Assembly (NCBI GenBank): GCA_026648125.1 | Contig: JAPKGD010000091.1 | Coordinates: 1 to 6,851 of the forward strand | Reading direction: 5' to 3' | Source of the DNA: Bdellovibrionales bacterium | GTDB taxonomy: Bacteria > Bdellovibrionota > Bdellovibrionia > Bdellovibrionales > UBA1609 | DNA: 6,851 nt | Part shown: positions 1-6,510 of the stretch, piece after piece | Numbering within the stretch: the stretch's first letter is position 1 | Layout: every line of letters starts with the position of its first letter | The notes under the pieces: model-generated | The model's input: only the letters and a program-made list of their open reading frames with translations | Told to the model about the DNA's origin: nothing | Databases searched by the model: none | Position numbers and translations under genes: made by a program

Positions 1-1038
1 TAAAAGACCCGACAAAATAAGCTCAAATTCAAGCTCCTCAACCGTCTCACGAATAAATTTGGTCGAATCGAAATTCACACCGAGCTTCAAACCCTCAGGA
101 AGCCCTTTCTGGAGAGCCTCCATTTTGACTTTTATGCCGTCCGCAATTCGAACAGAATTCATTCCTCGCTGCTTGCGAATGCCCATCCCCAAGGCATTTT
201 CTCCCATCACGCGAACTCGGCGACGTACATCGGCAAGACCAAGTTCCACTCTCGCCACGTCTTTAAGCCGAATTGGAGTATAGACCGGCTGCCCTCCACG
301 TTTTGGAATAGCAACCTGACCAAGCTCCTCAACGGAGCGTGCTTCGCCTATGACTCGAATCGTGAATTCCTTTTTGCTATCTTCAAGAAGACCGGCCGGA
401 AGCTCCACGTGCTCCGAGCCAATGGCATTCACAATATCGTCGACAGAGAGGTCAAACTGATCGAGCTTTTTAGGGTCGATCCAAACTCGCACGTTGGGCT
501 CGACGTAGCCGCCTAAAAAAACTTCTCCAACTCCAGGTACCAATTGAAACTGAGGGACCAATTTGTCACGAGCATAAATCATGAGCTCCCGTGGCGAACG
601 ATCTCCGCTCAAGCCGACCCACATGATCGGCTGATCCTCTGGATTTGTTTTGCTGACCACCGGCGGATTCAAATTTTTTGGCAGGCGATTTCCAAGCTGA
701 GCCAATTTACTTTGCACTTCTTGGAGTGCGACATTGACATCCCGTGAAAGCTCAAATTCCAGATTTATGCTTCCGGCTCCATAGCGGACCGAGGAGGACA
801 TGTCTCGCAGGCCCTCGACACTCATCAGAGCATTTTCAATCACATCAACAACATCACTCTCCATGATCTCTGGAGAGGCGCCTTCGAGTGCGACCGAGAC
901 GTTAACGTTGGGGAAGTCCACATCCGGAAGTTCCCCAATTCCTGAATAGCGAAAGGAGATGAGACCAAAAAGAATCAAAGATGCCATCAGCATCCAAGCA
1001 AACACAGGTCGTTCAATAGAAGTCTTGGTGATACTCAT
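1..1038 (-). CDS. RND efflux pump permease, HAE1 family (partial, N-terminal 346 residues)
   Basis: Inner-membrane proton-driven drug/solute exporter of the AcrB/MdtB type; only the first third of a roughly 1,030-residue protein is present and the frame is open through the left edge. Residues 8-30 form the first membrane helix (IERPVFAWML onward). It is followed by the hallmark GIGELPDVDFP segment (33-43) and the EGASPEIMES motif of the porter domain. Further on is the family signature GIRKQRGMNSVRIADGIK, then the FDSTKFIRETVEEL stretch that precedes the second membrane helix, where the window ends. The ATG directly follows the TAA of the upstream gene, with AGGG six bases before it inside that gene, so translation is probably coupled. 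It should work with the TolC-like protein encoded two genes upstream; no periplasmic adaptor gene is visible. Family is certain; the substrate cannot be told. Confidence 0.95.
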   Translation of the reverse strand, partial: MSITKTSIERPVFAWMLMASLILFGLISFRYSGIGELPDVDFPNVNVSVALEGASPEIMESDVVDVIENALMSVEGLRDMSSSVRYGAGSINLEFELSRDVNVALQEVQSKLAQLGNRLPKNLNPPVVSKTNPEDQPIMWVGLSGDRSPRELMIYARDKLVPQFQLVPGVGEVFLGGYVEPNVRVWIDPKKLDQFDLSVDDIVNAIGSEHVELPAGLLEDSKKEFTIRVIGEARSVEELGQVAIPKRGGQPVYTPIRLKDVARVELGLADVRRRVRVMGENALGMGIRKQRGMNSVRIADGIKVKMEALQKGLPEGLKLGVNFDSTKFIRETVEELEFELILSGLL

Positions 1039-1743
1039 TTAAAGCCCTACACCGATTGCAAGTTGTATCAATTGGCCGCTCCATGCTTCAGAACTCTTTG
1101 AGACCGCCAGCAAACGAGAATAAGTTGCAGTGACATCTATGGGAACCGGGGAATTGGGTTGAAGCCATTTGCCGATTCCCCACCAGAGTCCCGCACTCGC
1201 GGAGAGGAGTTGCTTCGATTCGGATGTGTTTACGTCGGATGATCCTCGCTGGAGAAAGACGATGTCCGCAGCGCCTAAGCCAAATTGAGGCGCCCAAAGA
1301 CGATCACCTCGAATTCGTCCACGATAAAGAGCTTCCAAAGTAATAGGTACGATGTGGAGGACAGCCTTCGGAAGCTGAAGGTGCTCTTTAAAACCATAGC
1401 CCACAGCGGCCTGAACTCCCCATTGTCCGTGCCAATGAATAGGCAAATTGAGATATGAAAAGCGAAGAAGAGGAGTACCTTCTCCTAAGTCATAATTTAA
1501 CGTCGACCGAGGTGTCGAAACATTGAGGTCACCCGCGTTCAGCTGACCGTAGGACATGGCATATCCTCGCGTCGAAGGCTTCTCCGGTCTTTGGATCCCC
1601 GACTCATTGGTGAGCATGAGAAGGCGGCTTTCACTGAGGACGTCAGGGCCGCCGCGTGGCTTCACCTTCACCTTAAATCGCTCCTCAGCAAGAGTTGGCA
1701 AACACATAAACATAAGCGCGAAAAGAAGTACCTTACTGCGCAT
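1039..1743 (-). CDS. Unrecognised secreted protein, probable outer-membrane beta-barrel (234 aa)
   Basis: I do not recognise a family. The protein starts with a clear signal peptide (MRSKVLLFALMFMCLPTLA, likely cut before EE at residue 20). After a charged, proline-containing stretch it shows repeated alternating hydrophobic/polar segments separated by polar turns, for example TPLLRFSYLNLPI, WGVQAAVGYGF, VLHIVPITLEALYRG, APQFGLGAADIVFL, KQLLSASAGLWWGIG and VPIDVTATYSRL, ending in IQLAIGVGL. This pattern suggests a small outer-membrane barrel; it is an inference. The start at 1743 is preferred over an in-frame ATG at 1764 because GGAGAAGG sits just upstream and the signal peptide then begins properly. 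It overlaps the end of the TolC-like gene by 11 nt and its stop abuts the RND start. It occupies the slot where an adaptor protein is usually encoded, but nothing in it looks like an HlyD/AcrA adaptor (no coiled-coil hairpin or lipoyl motif). Confidence 0.8.
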   Translation of the reverse strand: MRSKVLLFALMFMCLPTLAEERFKVKVKPRGGPDVLSESRLLMLTNESGIQRPEKPSTRGYAMSYGQLNAGDLNVSTPRSTLNYDLGEGTPLLRFSYLNLPIHWHGQWGVQAAVGYGFKEHLQLPKAVLHIVPITLEALYRGRIRGDRLWAPQFGLGAADIVFLQRGSSDVNTSESKQLLSASAGLWWGIGKWLQPNSPVPIDVTATYSRLLAVSKSSEAWSGQLIQLAIGVGL

Positions 1744-3040
1744 AGACCTTCTCCAAATCAACACCCATCAACCGCCTCAGATTGAGGAGTGCCGTTAAAT
1801 AGGAAAATTGGCTTTCAATGAGCACTTTTTCTGAATCGTATCGGGTTCGCTGAGCATTCAGTACATCTTGGCTCGAGGCCGTGCCTTGTCGATAGGCCGC
1901 ATTTGCAAGTTGCAAAGCTTCCCTCCCTTGGCCCGCCGCCGTCTCAGCCGCGTTTAAGCGAATGTATTCACTGGAAAGATCTTCGCGGGCGGCCTGGATT
2001 TCCTGGCGAATATTTAATCGAGTAATCTCAACTTGTTTCGACTCCGCCTTCAATAGTTCGATGTGACTTCGCCTTTTTGCCAGACTACTCAATCCGCTGA
2101 AAATGGGTACCTTGAGACTCAATCCTACGGAATAATACCGAGAGTCCTCCTTAAACCAATCAGGTCGATCCGGAGAAAGGTATCCCACACTGGCTCTAAG
2201 ATCGAGGGCCGGACGATCAGAAGCAAAATCAAGTGAATTGTCGTAACCCTGCTTTTGCTCCTTAAGTACGGCTGACCTATATTCGGGATTATTTTTAAGT
2301 GCCGCTTCCACAGCAGCTTCAAGATCAATGGGAGCCGAAGGCGCAACACTCACCTGCAATTGTCCCTCGAGCGGAGCGCCGCCTTCTGAAAGTCCCAGAA
2401 GACGTTTCAGTTCGTCAGAAGCCGCAATTCGATCTCTCTTTAGTTTGACCTTCTCAGACTCAACCAAACTTAAGTTCACAACAGCCTGCAGCCGATCCAT
2501 CCGACGGGCTCGTCCAATCTTTTCGTATCTTGAAACGATGTCCGCATAGGATTTTAGAACTTCTGAATGCTCCTCAGCGACCCGGAGGCGGCGCTCGTTC
2601 TCTGCCAGTGTATAGTAACCGCTGACGAGAGCCTCCACCGCCTTCTGGCGCACATTGTACCACTCTTGCCGACTGATTTCCTCGGCCAACTTTGTGCTCG
2701 CAATTCCGTCCAGAATCAATCCGCCGCGAAACAGCGGCTGAACTAATTGAAGAGACGCATCGTAAGACTCACTCGAATCGGTTTGGCGCAATGAATTCTG
2801 ATTATCCAATCGAGCCGGATCGTCTTTCATTGTGGCTGTGGCATTTAAGTCAAGGGTTGGAAACAGCGCACGCTCCCGCTGGTCAGTTATAGCCTGATTG
2901 GACTTCCACTCGGCCTCGGCCTTCTGAATTTCAGGACTAAATTCCAAACCTCGTTTAACTACGGAAGACAAGGTCAACACGTCAGCATGTAAACCGCTCG
3001 ACAGACTCAGCCCGAGAAAGAAAAGGAGGTTTCGTCTCAC
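1733..3040 (-). CDS. TolC-like outer-membrane efflux protein (OEP family)
   Basis: Outer-membrane channel and periplasmic tunnel of a tripartite efflux or type I secretion system. The 435-residue length is typical. A signal peptide (MRRNLLFFLGLSLSSGLHA, cut before D20) is followed by two OEP repeats, about residues 25-205 and 225-430. Each opens with an ALKNNPEY-like segment (first: GLEFSPEIQKAE, second: ALKNNPEYRSAV) and continues as long amphipathic helices. The C-terminal signature AAYRQGTASSQDVLNAQ followed by a YLTALLNLRRLMG-type ending is diagnostic. There is no lipobox, so it is not the lipidated OprM type. The start is GTG, in a 4-nt GTGA overlap with the upstream lipoprotein stop and with AAGG upstream, which indicates translational coupling. 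The same operon encodes the RND pump it presumably serves. Confidence 0.95.
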   Translation of the reverse strand: MRRNLLFFLGLSLSSGLHADVLTLSSVVKRGLEFSPEIQKAEAEWKSNQAITDQRERALFPTLDLNATATMKDDPARLDNQNSLRQTDSSESYDASLQLVQPLFRGGLILDGIASTKLAEEISRQEWYNVRQKAVEALVSGYYTLAENERRLRVAEEHSEVLKSYADIVSRYEKIGRARRMDRLQAVVNLSLVESEKVKLKRDRIAASDELKRLLGLSEGGAPLEGQLQVSVAPSAPIDLEAAVEAALKNNPEYRSAVLKEQKQGYDNSLDFASDRPALDLRASVGYLSPDRPDWFKEDSRYYSVGLSLKVPIFSGLSSLAKRRSHIELLKAESKQVEITRLNIRQEIQAAREDLSSEYIRLNAAETAAGQGREALQLANAAYRQGTASSQDVLNAQRTRYDSEKVLIESQFSYLTALLNLRRLMGVDLEKVYAQ

Positions 3041-3546
3041 TCGCGAACCTTTTTAGCTCGAACCGAACTCATTCGACCGTTGACCGGGAATTTTCCATTG
3101 AGTTCTCCAGTACGAATGGTGCCTACAAAATCTCGGTTGGCATCATTGCCGGAACGCCCGCCAGGAATGGGCCCGAGGAGCAGCACCACCGCTCCCGTTT
3201 TTGAATCGTATCGACCCGATAGAACTTCGCCGAGATTCATATACGTCTTAGTTGGATCTTTGTCGTAAATAAACACAGCACCATTGATGGTGGGAACTTC
3301 AATCACTTCATCTGTGGGAGGAATACGACGGAGCTCACGTCCTTCACGAAGCTCTACGGTCATGCCATAATTAGAACCTTCGGGTCCGGTCCAGATGCCG
3401 ACATAACGACCTAGGATGGGCCGTACATTTTCGACATCTTTTTCGACTCGGTCGCGAAATTCCTGCTTTTGCTTTTCCGAAGCTGACTGCTCAGGACCAC
3501 ATCCCATGAGCACTAAGGCAATCCCCAGAAACACGATTTGTCTCAT
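3037..3546 (-). CDS. Putative outer-membrane lipoprotein of unknown function (169 aa)
   Basis: First gene of the efflux operon. The N-terminus MRQIVFLGIALVLMGC is a lipoprotein signal with the acylated cysteine at residue 16 and Gly at +2, so outer-membrane sorting is expected. A short charged helix follows (SASEKQKQEFRDRVEKDVENV). The rest, from about residue 45, is rich in beta-type segments with glycine turns (YVGIWTGPEG, GMTVELREG, VLSGRYDSKTGAVVLLLG, FVGTIRTGELNGKF). This resembles a small beta-barrel or lipocalin-like fold, but I cannot assign a family. ATG 3546 is chosen over an upstream in-frame TTG at 3558 because GGAGG lies between them and serves as its ribosome binding site. Its stop overlaps the TolC start by 4 nt. 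An accessory role in envelope export is only suggested by position. Confidence 0.85.
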   Translation of the reverse strand: MRQIVFLGIALVLMGCGPEQSASEKQKQEFRDRVEKDVENVRPILGRYVGIWTGPEGSNYGMTVELREGRELRRIPPTDEVIEVPTINGAVFIYDKDPTKTYMNLGEVLSGRYDSKTGAVVLLLGPIPGGRSGNDANRDFVGTIRTGELNGKFPVNGRMSSVRAKKVRE

Positions 3547-3550
3547 GCCC

Positions 3551-3555
3551 CCTCC
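3551..3555 (-). promoter_or_regulatory. Ribosome binding site of the lipoprotein gene
   Basis: GGAGG (minus strand) in a run GGGAGGGGGC immediately before ATG 3546, with about 4 nt spacing. It decides the start: the alternative TTG at 3558 would lie upstream of this site. Confidence 0.75.
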
Positions 3556-3570
3556 CAAAAATTTTCGCTA

Positions 3571-3617
3571 TCTATACTATGGATAAAATCTCTATTGAAC
3601 AGCTGCTATCCTGTCAA
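3571..3617 (-). promoter_or_regulatory. Candidate promoter(s) of the lipoprotein-TolC-RND operon
   Basis: On the minus strand a perfect TTGACA (-35) lies at 3612-3617. A 17-nt spacer leads to TAGAGA at 3589-3594, a weak -10. A better -10 hexamer, TATAGA, lies at 3571-3576 with TTCAAT 17 nt upstream. Either would start transcription a short distance before the lipoprotein ATG at 3546. The perfect -35 is the strongest element. No operator palindrome was recognised. The existence of a promoter in this 96-bp gap is likely; which hexamers are used is uncertain. Confidence 0.5.
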
Positions 3618-3642
3618 ACAATCCACTCAAGGCCTAAGTGCG

Positions 3643-5526
3643 TTAAATTCCTAATAAACTTAATCCTTGCACCACGGAAACTGAAAGCATGTAGGCAAAA
3701 GCATTAAGGGCAACAAGCTGCATCAGAGCAAACTTCCAACTTCCTGTCTCCTTGCCGACGATGGCTGTCGTGGACGTGCATTGAAGGGCAATCATAAAGA
3801 ACACGACCAATCCAGCAACCGACGCCAAAGTAAACAGAGGTTCTCCGCTTGAGAGTGTGGCCGTCTGCATTTTTTCAAGCAGTGCGCCCTCGATAGAAGC
3901 ATCAGGTCCGCCCGTTGTGACATCAAATACCAAAGCCAATGCCGACACAAAGACTTCCCGAGCCGCGAAGGCTGAAATCAGTCCGACACCCACCCGCCAA
4001 TCCAGGCCCATGGGTTGAAAAATCGGCTCGATGATCTGTCCCACTTGCCCAGCATAACTCTGCTTCACTTGCTCAAAGGTGGACACCTCTCCCTCAACAC
4101 GAGGAAAATTGGTCGCAAACCAGAGTATGAGCGCCAAAGTAAAAATGACCGGCCCTGCACGCCGTACGTAACTGAGCGTACGATTGAATGCACCATGAAT
4201 GACGACAGACCAATGAGGCTTTCTATAGAGCGGAAGCTCCAAAATAAAACGTGAAGATCCACTTTTTGCCACTAGTCGATTCAATACACCCGCCGCGACA
4301 GCACTGACGACAAAGGAGCCAAGATAGATCACCGCCAACGCCAGACCCGCCATCCAAGCGGGACGCTCAAAAAACACAAATCCCAAGAGCAGAGCATACA
4401 CAGGGAGCCGCGCTGAGCACGAGAGCAAAGGAATTATGGCTGTGGCGATCCACCGCTCCCGGCTTGAGCGAATGGTCCGCGCTGCCATCACTGCCGGAAC
4501 TGCGCAGGCATATCCTGAAAGCAGAGGGACAAAGCTTCGCCCAGATAGCCCTAACCAGTCGAGCGGCCGATCCACAATCGCTGCAGCTCTCGCCAGATAA
4601 CCCGAGTCCTCAAGAACGCCCATAAGAAAGAACAGAATGTAGATTTGTGGCACAAAGACGAGCACTGAGCCGAAGCTCGCCACCATTCCGTCGGCCAAAA
4701 AATCTGCGAAGAGCCCCGCACCAAATAAAGTGTGAATCCAGCCGCCGAGCGCGGAGAAAGAATCATCCACCACCCCCATGAGAGGGTCCGCGAGCCAAAA
4801 TACCGCAGTGAATACTCCCACCATAAGAAAAATAAAAAACACCCCGCCCAAGAGGGGGTGGAGCAGCCATTGATCAAGACGCAAGGTTCGCTCTTGAGGG
4901 GTCGTGGCTTTGTCTTTTCGTAACCGAGATGCGGGTTCTGCTGCACTCCAACTCTTAACTAAAGAAGCCATTTGCTGCTGAGTTAAGGGCACCGGAATAT
5001 CCTTTGACCTTTGCAGGCTCCGAAGCGTGGTCACCAATTCTGCTACCCCCGCACCGGTTCTGCCGTTCACCAAAACCACCGGAACCTGCACTAGCTCTTC
5101 GATCTTCTTCAAAGGAACGTTCACGCCGGCTGCAGAAGCGAGATCTGGCATTGTTAAAGCGATGACCATCGGCCAATTCAATTGGCGAATTTTTAACGCC
5201 AATGACAAATGTCTTTCGAGCTGGGTGTAATCAACACAAACCACGACCACATCAAAGTGACCCATCTGCTCGTCATGGCGGAGCAGTTTGAGAGTGATCT
5301 CCTCTTCGGGACTGTCGGCTTCAAAACCGTAGACTCCGGGAGTGTCCACAACCAGAACCGGTGCACCGTAACGCGCATGGCTCACACCTTTTAGACAATC
5401 TACCGACGAGCCCGGATAATTGACGGCACGGTAACGCGAATTCGTCATCCAATTGAACAAGGTGGTTTTGCCCGAATTCGGAGGCCCAACTAAGAGTGCG
5501 GAGGACAGTTTTGCACCTGAATGCAT
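3643..5526 (-). CDS. feoB: FeoB ferrous iron transporter, compact form with atypical GTPase motifs
   Basis: Inner-membrane GTPase-coupled Fe(II) permease. The N-terminal G domain (about 8-170) has G1 GPPNSGKT (14-21) and G3 DTPG (61-64). G2 reads PGSSVD with Ser41 where FeoB normally has Thr, G4 is TMPD (125-128) instead of NxxD, and G5 is VNGR (153-156) instead of SA/ST. The linker between G domain and membrane (about 171-216) is roughly half the usual size, which explains 627 residues against about 770 in E. coli. The permease part is canonical: EDSGY (306-310), GYACAVPA with Cys341, SCSARLPVY with Cys370, FAAREVFVSAL in the second gate, and Cys583 in ALQCTSTT followed by GKETGSWK. ATG 5526 has AAGGAG at 5534-5539, inside feoA, which it overlaps by 37 nt. 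No feoC is seen. The family is certain; whether its nucleotide specificity is unusual is an inference. Confidence 0.96.
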   Translation of the reverse strand: MHSGAKLSSALLVGPPNSGKTTLFNWMTNSRYRAVNYPGSSVDCLKGVSHARYGAPVLVVDTPGVYGFEADSPEEEITLKLLRHDEQMGHFDVVVVCVDYTQLERHLSLALKIRQLNWPMVIALTMPDLASAAGVNVPLKKIEELVQVPVVLVNGRTGAGVAELVTTLRSLQRSKDIPVPLTQQQMASLVKSWSAAEPASRLRKDKATTPQERTLRLDQWLLHPLLGGVFFIFLMVGVFTAVFWLADPLMGVVDDSFSALGGWIHTLFGAGLFADFLADGMVASFGSVLVFVPQIYILFFLMGVLEDSGYLARAAAIVDRPLDWLGLSGRSFVPLLSGYACAVPAVMAARTIRSSRERWIATAIIPLLSCSARLPVYALLLGFVFFERPAWMAGLALAVIYLGSFVVSAVAAGVLNRLVAKSGSSRFILELPLYRKPHWSVVIHGAFNRTLSYVRRAGPVIFTLALILWFATNFPRVEGEVSTFEQVKQSYAGQVGQIIEPIFQPMGLDWRVGVGLISAFAAREVFVSALALVFDVTTGGPDASIEGALLEKMQTATLSSGEPLFTLASVAGLVVFFMIALQCTSTTAIVGKETGSWKFALMQLVALNAFAYMLSVSVVQGLSLLGI

Positions 5527-5729
5527 GCTGCATCTCCTTCGCGAAGGGCCAAAGTTGTTCCAGAATAACGAATAATGAGCGGGCCTCTGAGTGGCGCTCG
5601 GCCAATCACTTCGAGAATCACACCCTCATAAACACCAAGGTCCCCTAGCCTTCGGATGAAGGACTCGTCCCCCGTCACTTTGATGACTTGTGCTGGTTTT
5701 CCCTTTGGCCACTGGTGAAGACCCATCAT
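5490..5729 (-). CDS. feoA: FeoA family protein
   Basis: Small cytosolic SH3-like protein required for FeoB-mediated Fe(II) uptake. The 79-residue length matches the family. Conserved features are RRLGDLGVYEG (26-36), the RAPLRGP loop (44-50), the IIRYSGTTLALR strands (52-63) and the closing EGDAACIQV. It precedes feoB and its last 37 nt overlap the feoB start, so the two are co-translated. Two consecutive ATGs (5729 and 5726) are possible starts; only a weak AGAG-type ribosome binding site precedes them. I found no convincing Fur box upstream, although iron-responsive control is usual for this operon in other bacteria. Confidence 0.93.
   Translation of the reverse strand: MMGLHQWPKGKPAQVIKVTGDESFIRRLGDLGVYEGVILEVIGRAPLRGPLIIRYSGTTLALREGDAACIQVQNCPPHS
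5534..5539 (-). promoter_or_regulatory. Ribosome binding site of feoB inside feoA
   Basis: AAGGAG on the minus strand, 7 nt before ATG 5526. It lies within the feoA coding sequence and supports the 37-nt gene overlap rather than a later feoB start. Confidence 0.8.
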
Positions 5730-5857
5730 TCATCTCTCATAATCGGCGAAAAGCCACCTGACACTTTATTTCACACCCAGACGCTCCAGGTGAAACGCAG
5801 TTGAGAATTGGGTTAGAAAATTATGTAAAAACTCCTGAGTACGGGGGTCCCGCTGAG

Positions 5858-5885
5858 TTCTCATCGACTTTTTGCTCAATATAAT
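5858..5885 (+). promoter_or_regulatory. Candidate sigma70-type promoter of cbs
   Basis: A perfect TATAAT lies at 5880-5885, preceded by TTCTCA (4 of 6 matches to TTGACA) at 5858-5863 with a 16-nt spacer. Transcription would begin near 5892 and give a leader of about 70 nt before ATG 5962. The -10 is strong; the -35 is approximate. Confidence 0.6.
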
Positions 5886-5950
5886 GGATTGTGACGCAGT
5901 GCTTGATGGGTTGGCGAATGGCCCCCAAGTCATCAAGATGGCGGACTTTT

Positions 5951-5955
5951 GGAGG
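5951..5955 (+). promoter_or_regulatory. Ribosome binding site of cbs
   Basis: GGAGG with 6 nt to ATG 5962. It selects this start over upstream in-frame TTG 5872, ATG 5884 and ATG 5938, which lack such a site. ATG 5884 also overlaps the -10 hexamer and so could not be in the transcript. Confidence 0.8.
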
Positions 5956-5961
5956 GTGGAG

Positions 5962-6510
5962 ATGAAATTCGACAACATGCTTCAGACAATTGGCAATACC
6001 CCACTTGTCCGCATCAACCGAGTCACCAATGAATTGGCCTGTAACGTCTACGCAAAATGTGAATTCTTTAACCCTGGTGGTTCCGTTAAAGACCGCATCG
6101 GATTTCGCATGGTTGAAGATGCCGAGAAATCGGGCCGAATCAAACCTGGTGACACACTTATCGAGCCCACTTCTGGCAATACCGGAATTGGGATCGCGCT
6201 GGCCGGAGCTATCAAAGGATATCGCGTCATTATCACCATGCCGCAAAAGATGAGTCATGAGAAGCAAGTGACACTTGAGGCCCTCGGAGCAGAAATTATT
6301 AGAACACCCACCGAAGCTCCTTCACACTCTCCAGAGAGTCACATTGGAGTGGCCATAAAGCTTCAGAAGGAGCTGCCAAACGCTCATATCCTCGATCAAT
6401 ATGCGAACACCAGTAACTGGAAAGCACATTACGAAGGAACCGCAGAAGAAATTCTTCGCGACCTCAATGGCCAAATAGACATGGTGGTCATGACCGCTGG
6501 AACGTTTTAG
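5962..6510 (+). CDS. cbs: Cystathionine beta-synthase, truncated after about 180 codons
   Basis: PLP-dependent enzyme of the fold-type II (cysteine synthase) family. It would condense serine with homocysteine to cystathionine in transsulfuration. The N-terminus has TIGNTPLVRIN (9-19), AKCEFFNPGGSVKDR with the PLP lysine at K43, EPTSGNTGIG (68-77) binding the cofactor phosphate side, and MPQKMSHEKQ. The segments KCEFFNPGG, RTPTEAPSHSPESHIGVA and HILDQYANTSNW match the CBS group (including the human enzyme) better than CysK/CysM. There is no N-terminal heme domain. The reading frame ends at TTT TAG right after TAGT, where the family continues with the GTGGT phosphate loop, so the loop, the rest of the catalytic domain and any C-terminal CBS domains are absent. 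The last two codons belong to foreign sequence. As it stands the product would be inactive. Confidence 0.93.
   Translation: MKFDNMLQTIGNTPLVRINRVTNELACNVYAKCEFFNPGGSVKDRIGFRMVEDAEKSGRIKPGDTLIEPTSGNTGIGIALAGAIKGYRVIITMPQKMSHEKQVTLEALGAEIIRTPTEAPSHSPESHIGVAIKLQKELPNAHILDQYANTSNWKAHYEGTAEEILRDLNGQIDMVVMTAGTF
6498..6504 (+). other. Breakpoint joining cbs to a histidine kinase gene
   Basis: The seven bases tggaacg can be read both as the end of the cbs homology (A-G-T, frame of 5962) and as the start of the kinase homology (W-N-V, next frame), where WxVLG precedes the N box in related kinases. The switch therefore falls in or next to this short stretch of apparent microhomology. No insertion sequence, target duplication or flanking repeat is visible at the point of change. 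Confidence 0.7.

Larger units (their letters stand above)
5730..5961. other. Divergent intergenic region between feoA and cbs
   Basis: This 232-bp gap must hold the feoA promoter (minus strand) and the cbs promoter (plus strand). The cbs promoter is recognisable. For feoA only weak hexamers are seen: TGAAAT and TAAAGT in the 5760s-5770s, and CATAAT at 5820-5825, none with a good -35. No Fur-box-like 19-mer, riboswitch fold or small ORF with a credible ribosome binding site was recognised. Confidence 0.6.

Noticed and set aside
59..747. Plus-strand open frames within the first 750 bp
   Set aside because: They are antisense to the RND gene, whose minus-strand frame is continuous and matches the family throughout.
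3625..3641. Short imperfect inverted repeat (CACTTAGGCCTTGAGTG) after feoB as a terminator
   Set aside because: The stem is short with a G-T pair and is not followed by a run of T on the transcribed strand, so it is not a convincing intrinsic terminator.
5735..5755. Possible Fur box just upstream of feoA (GATTATGAGAGATGAAT on the minus strand)
   Set aside because: Only the first half resembles the 19-bp consensus (about 8 of 19 matches), with no inverted symmetry.
5821..6267. Minus-strand open frame of 148 codons opposite cbs
   Set aside because: It lies antisense to strongly conserved cbs coding sequence, has no recognisable motif and no ribosome binding site; it is a shadow frame.
5962..6510. 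Annotation as cysteine synthase (CysK)
   Set aside because: The N-terminal motifs are shared, but the middle segments (SPESHIGVA, HILDQYANTSNW) fit cystathionine beta-synthase better.
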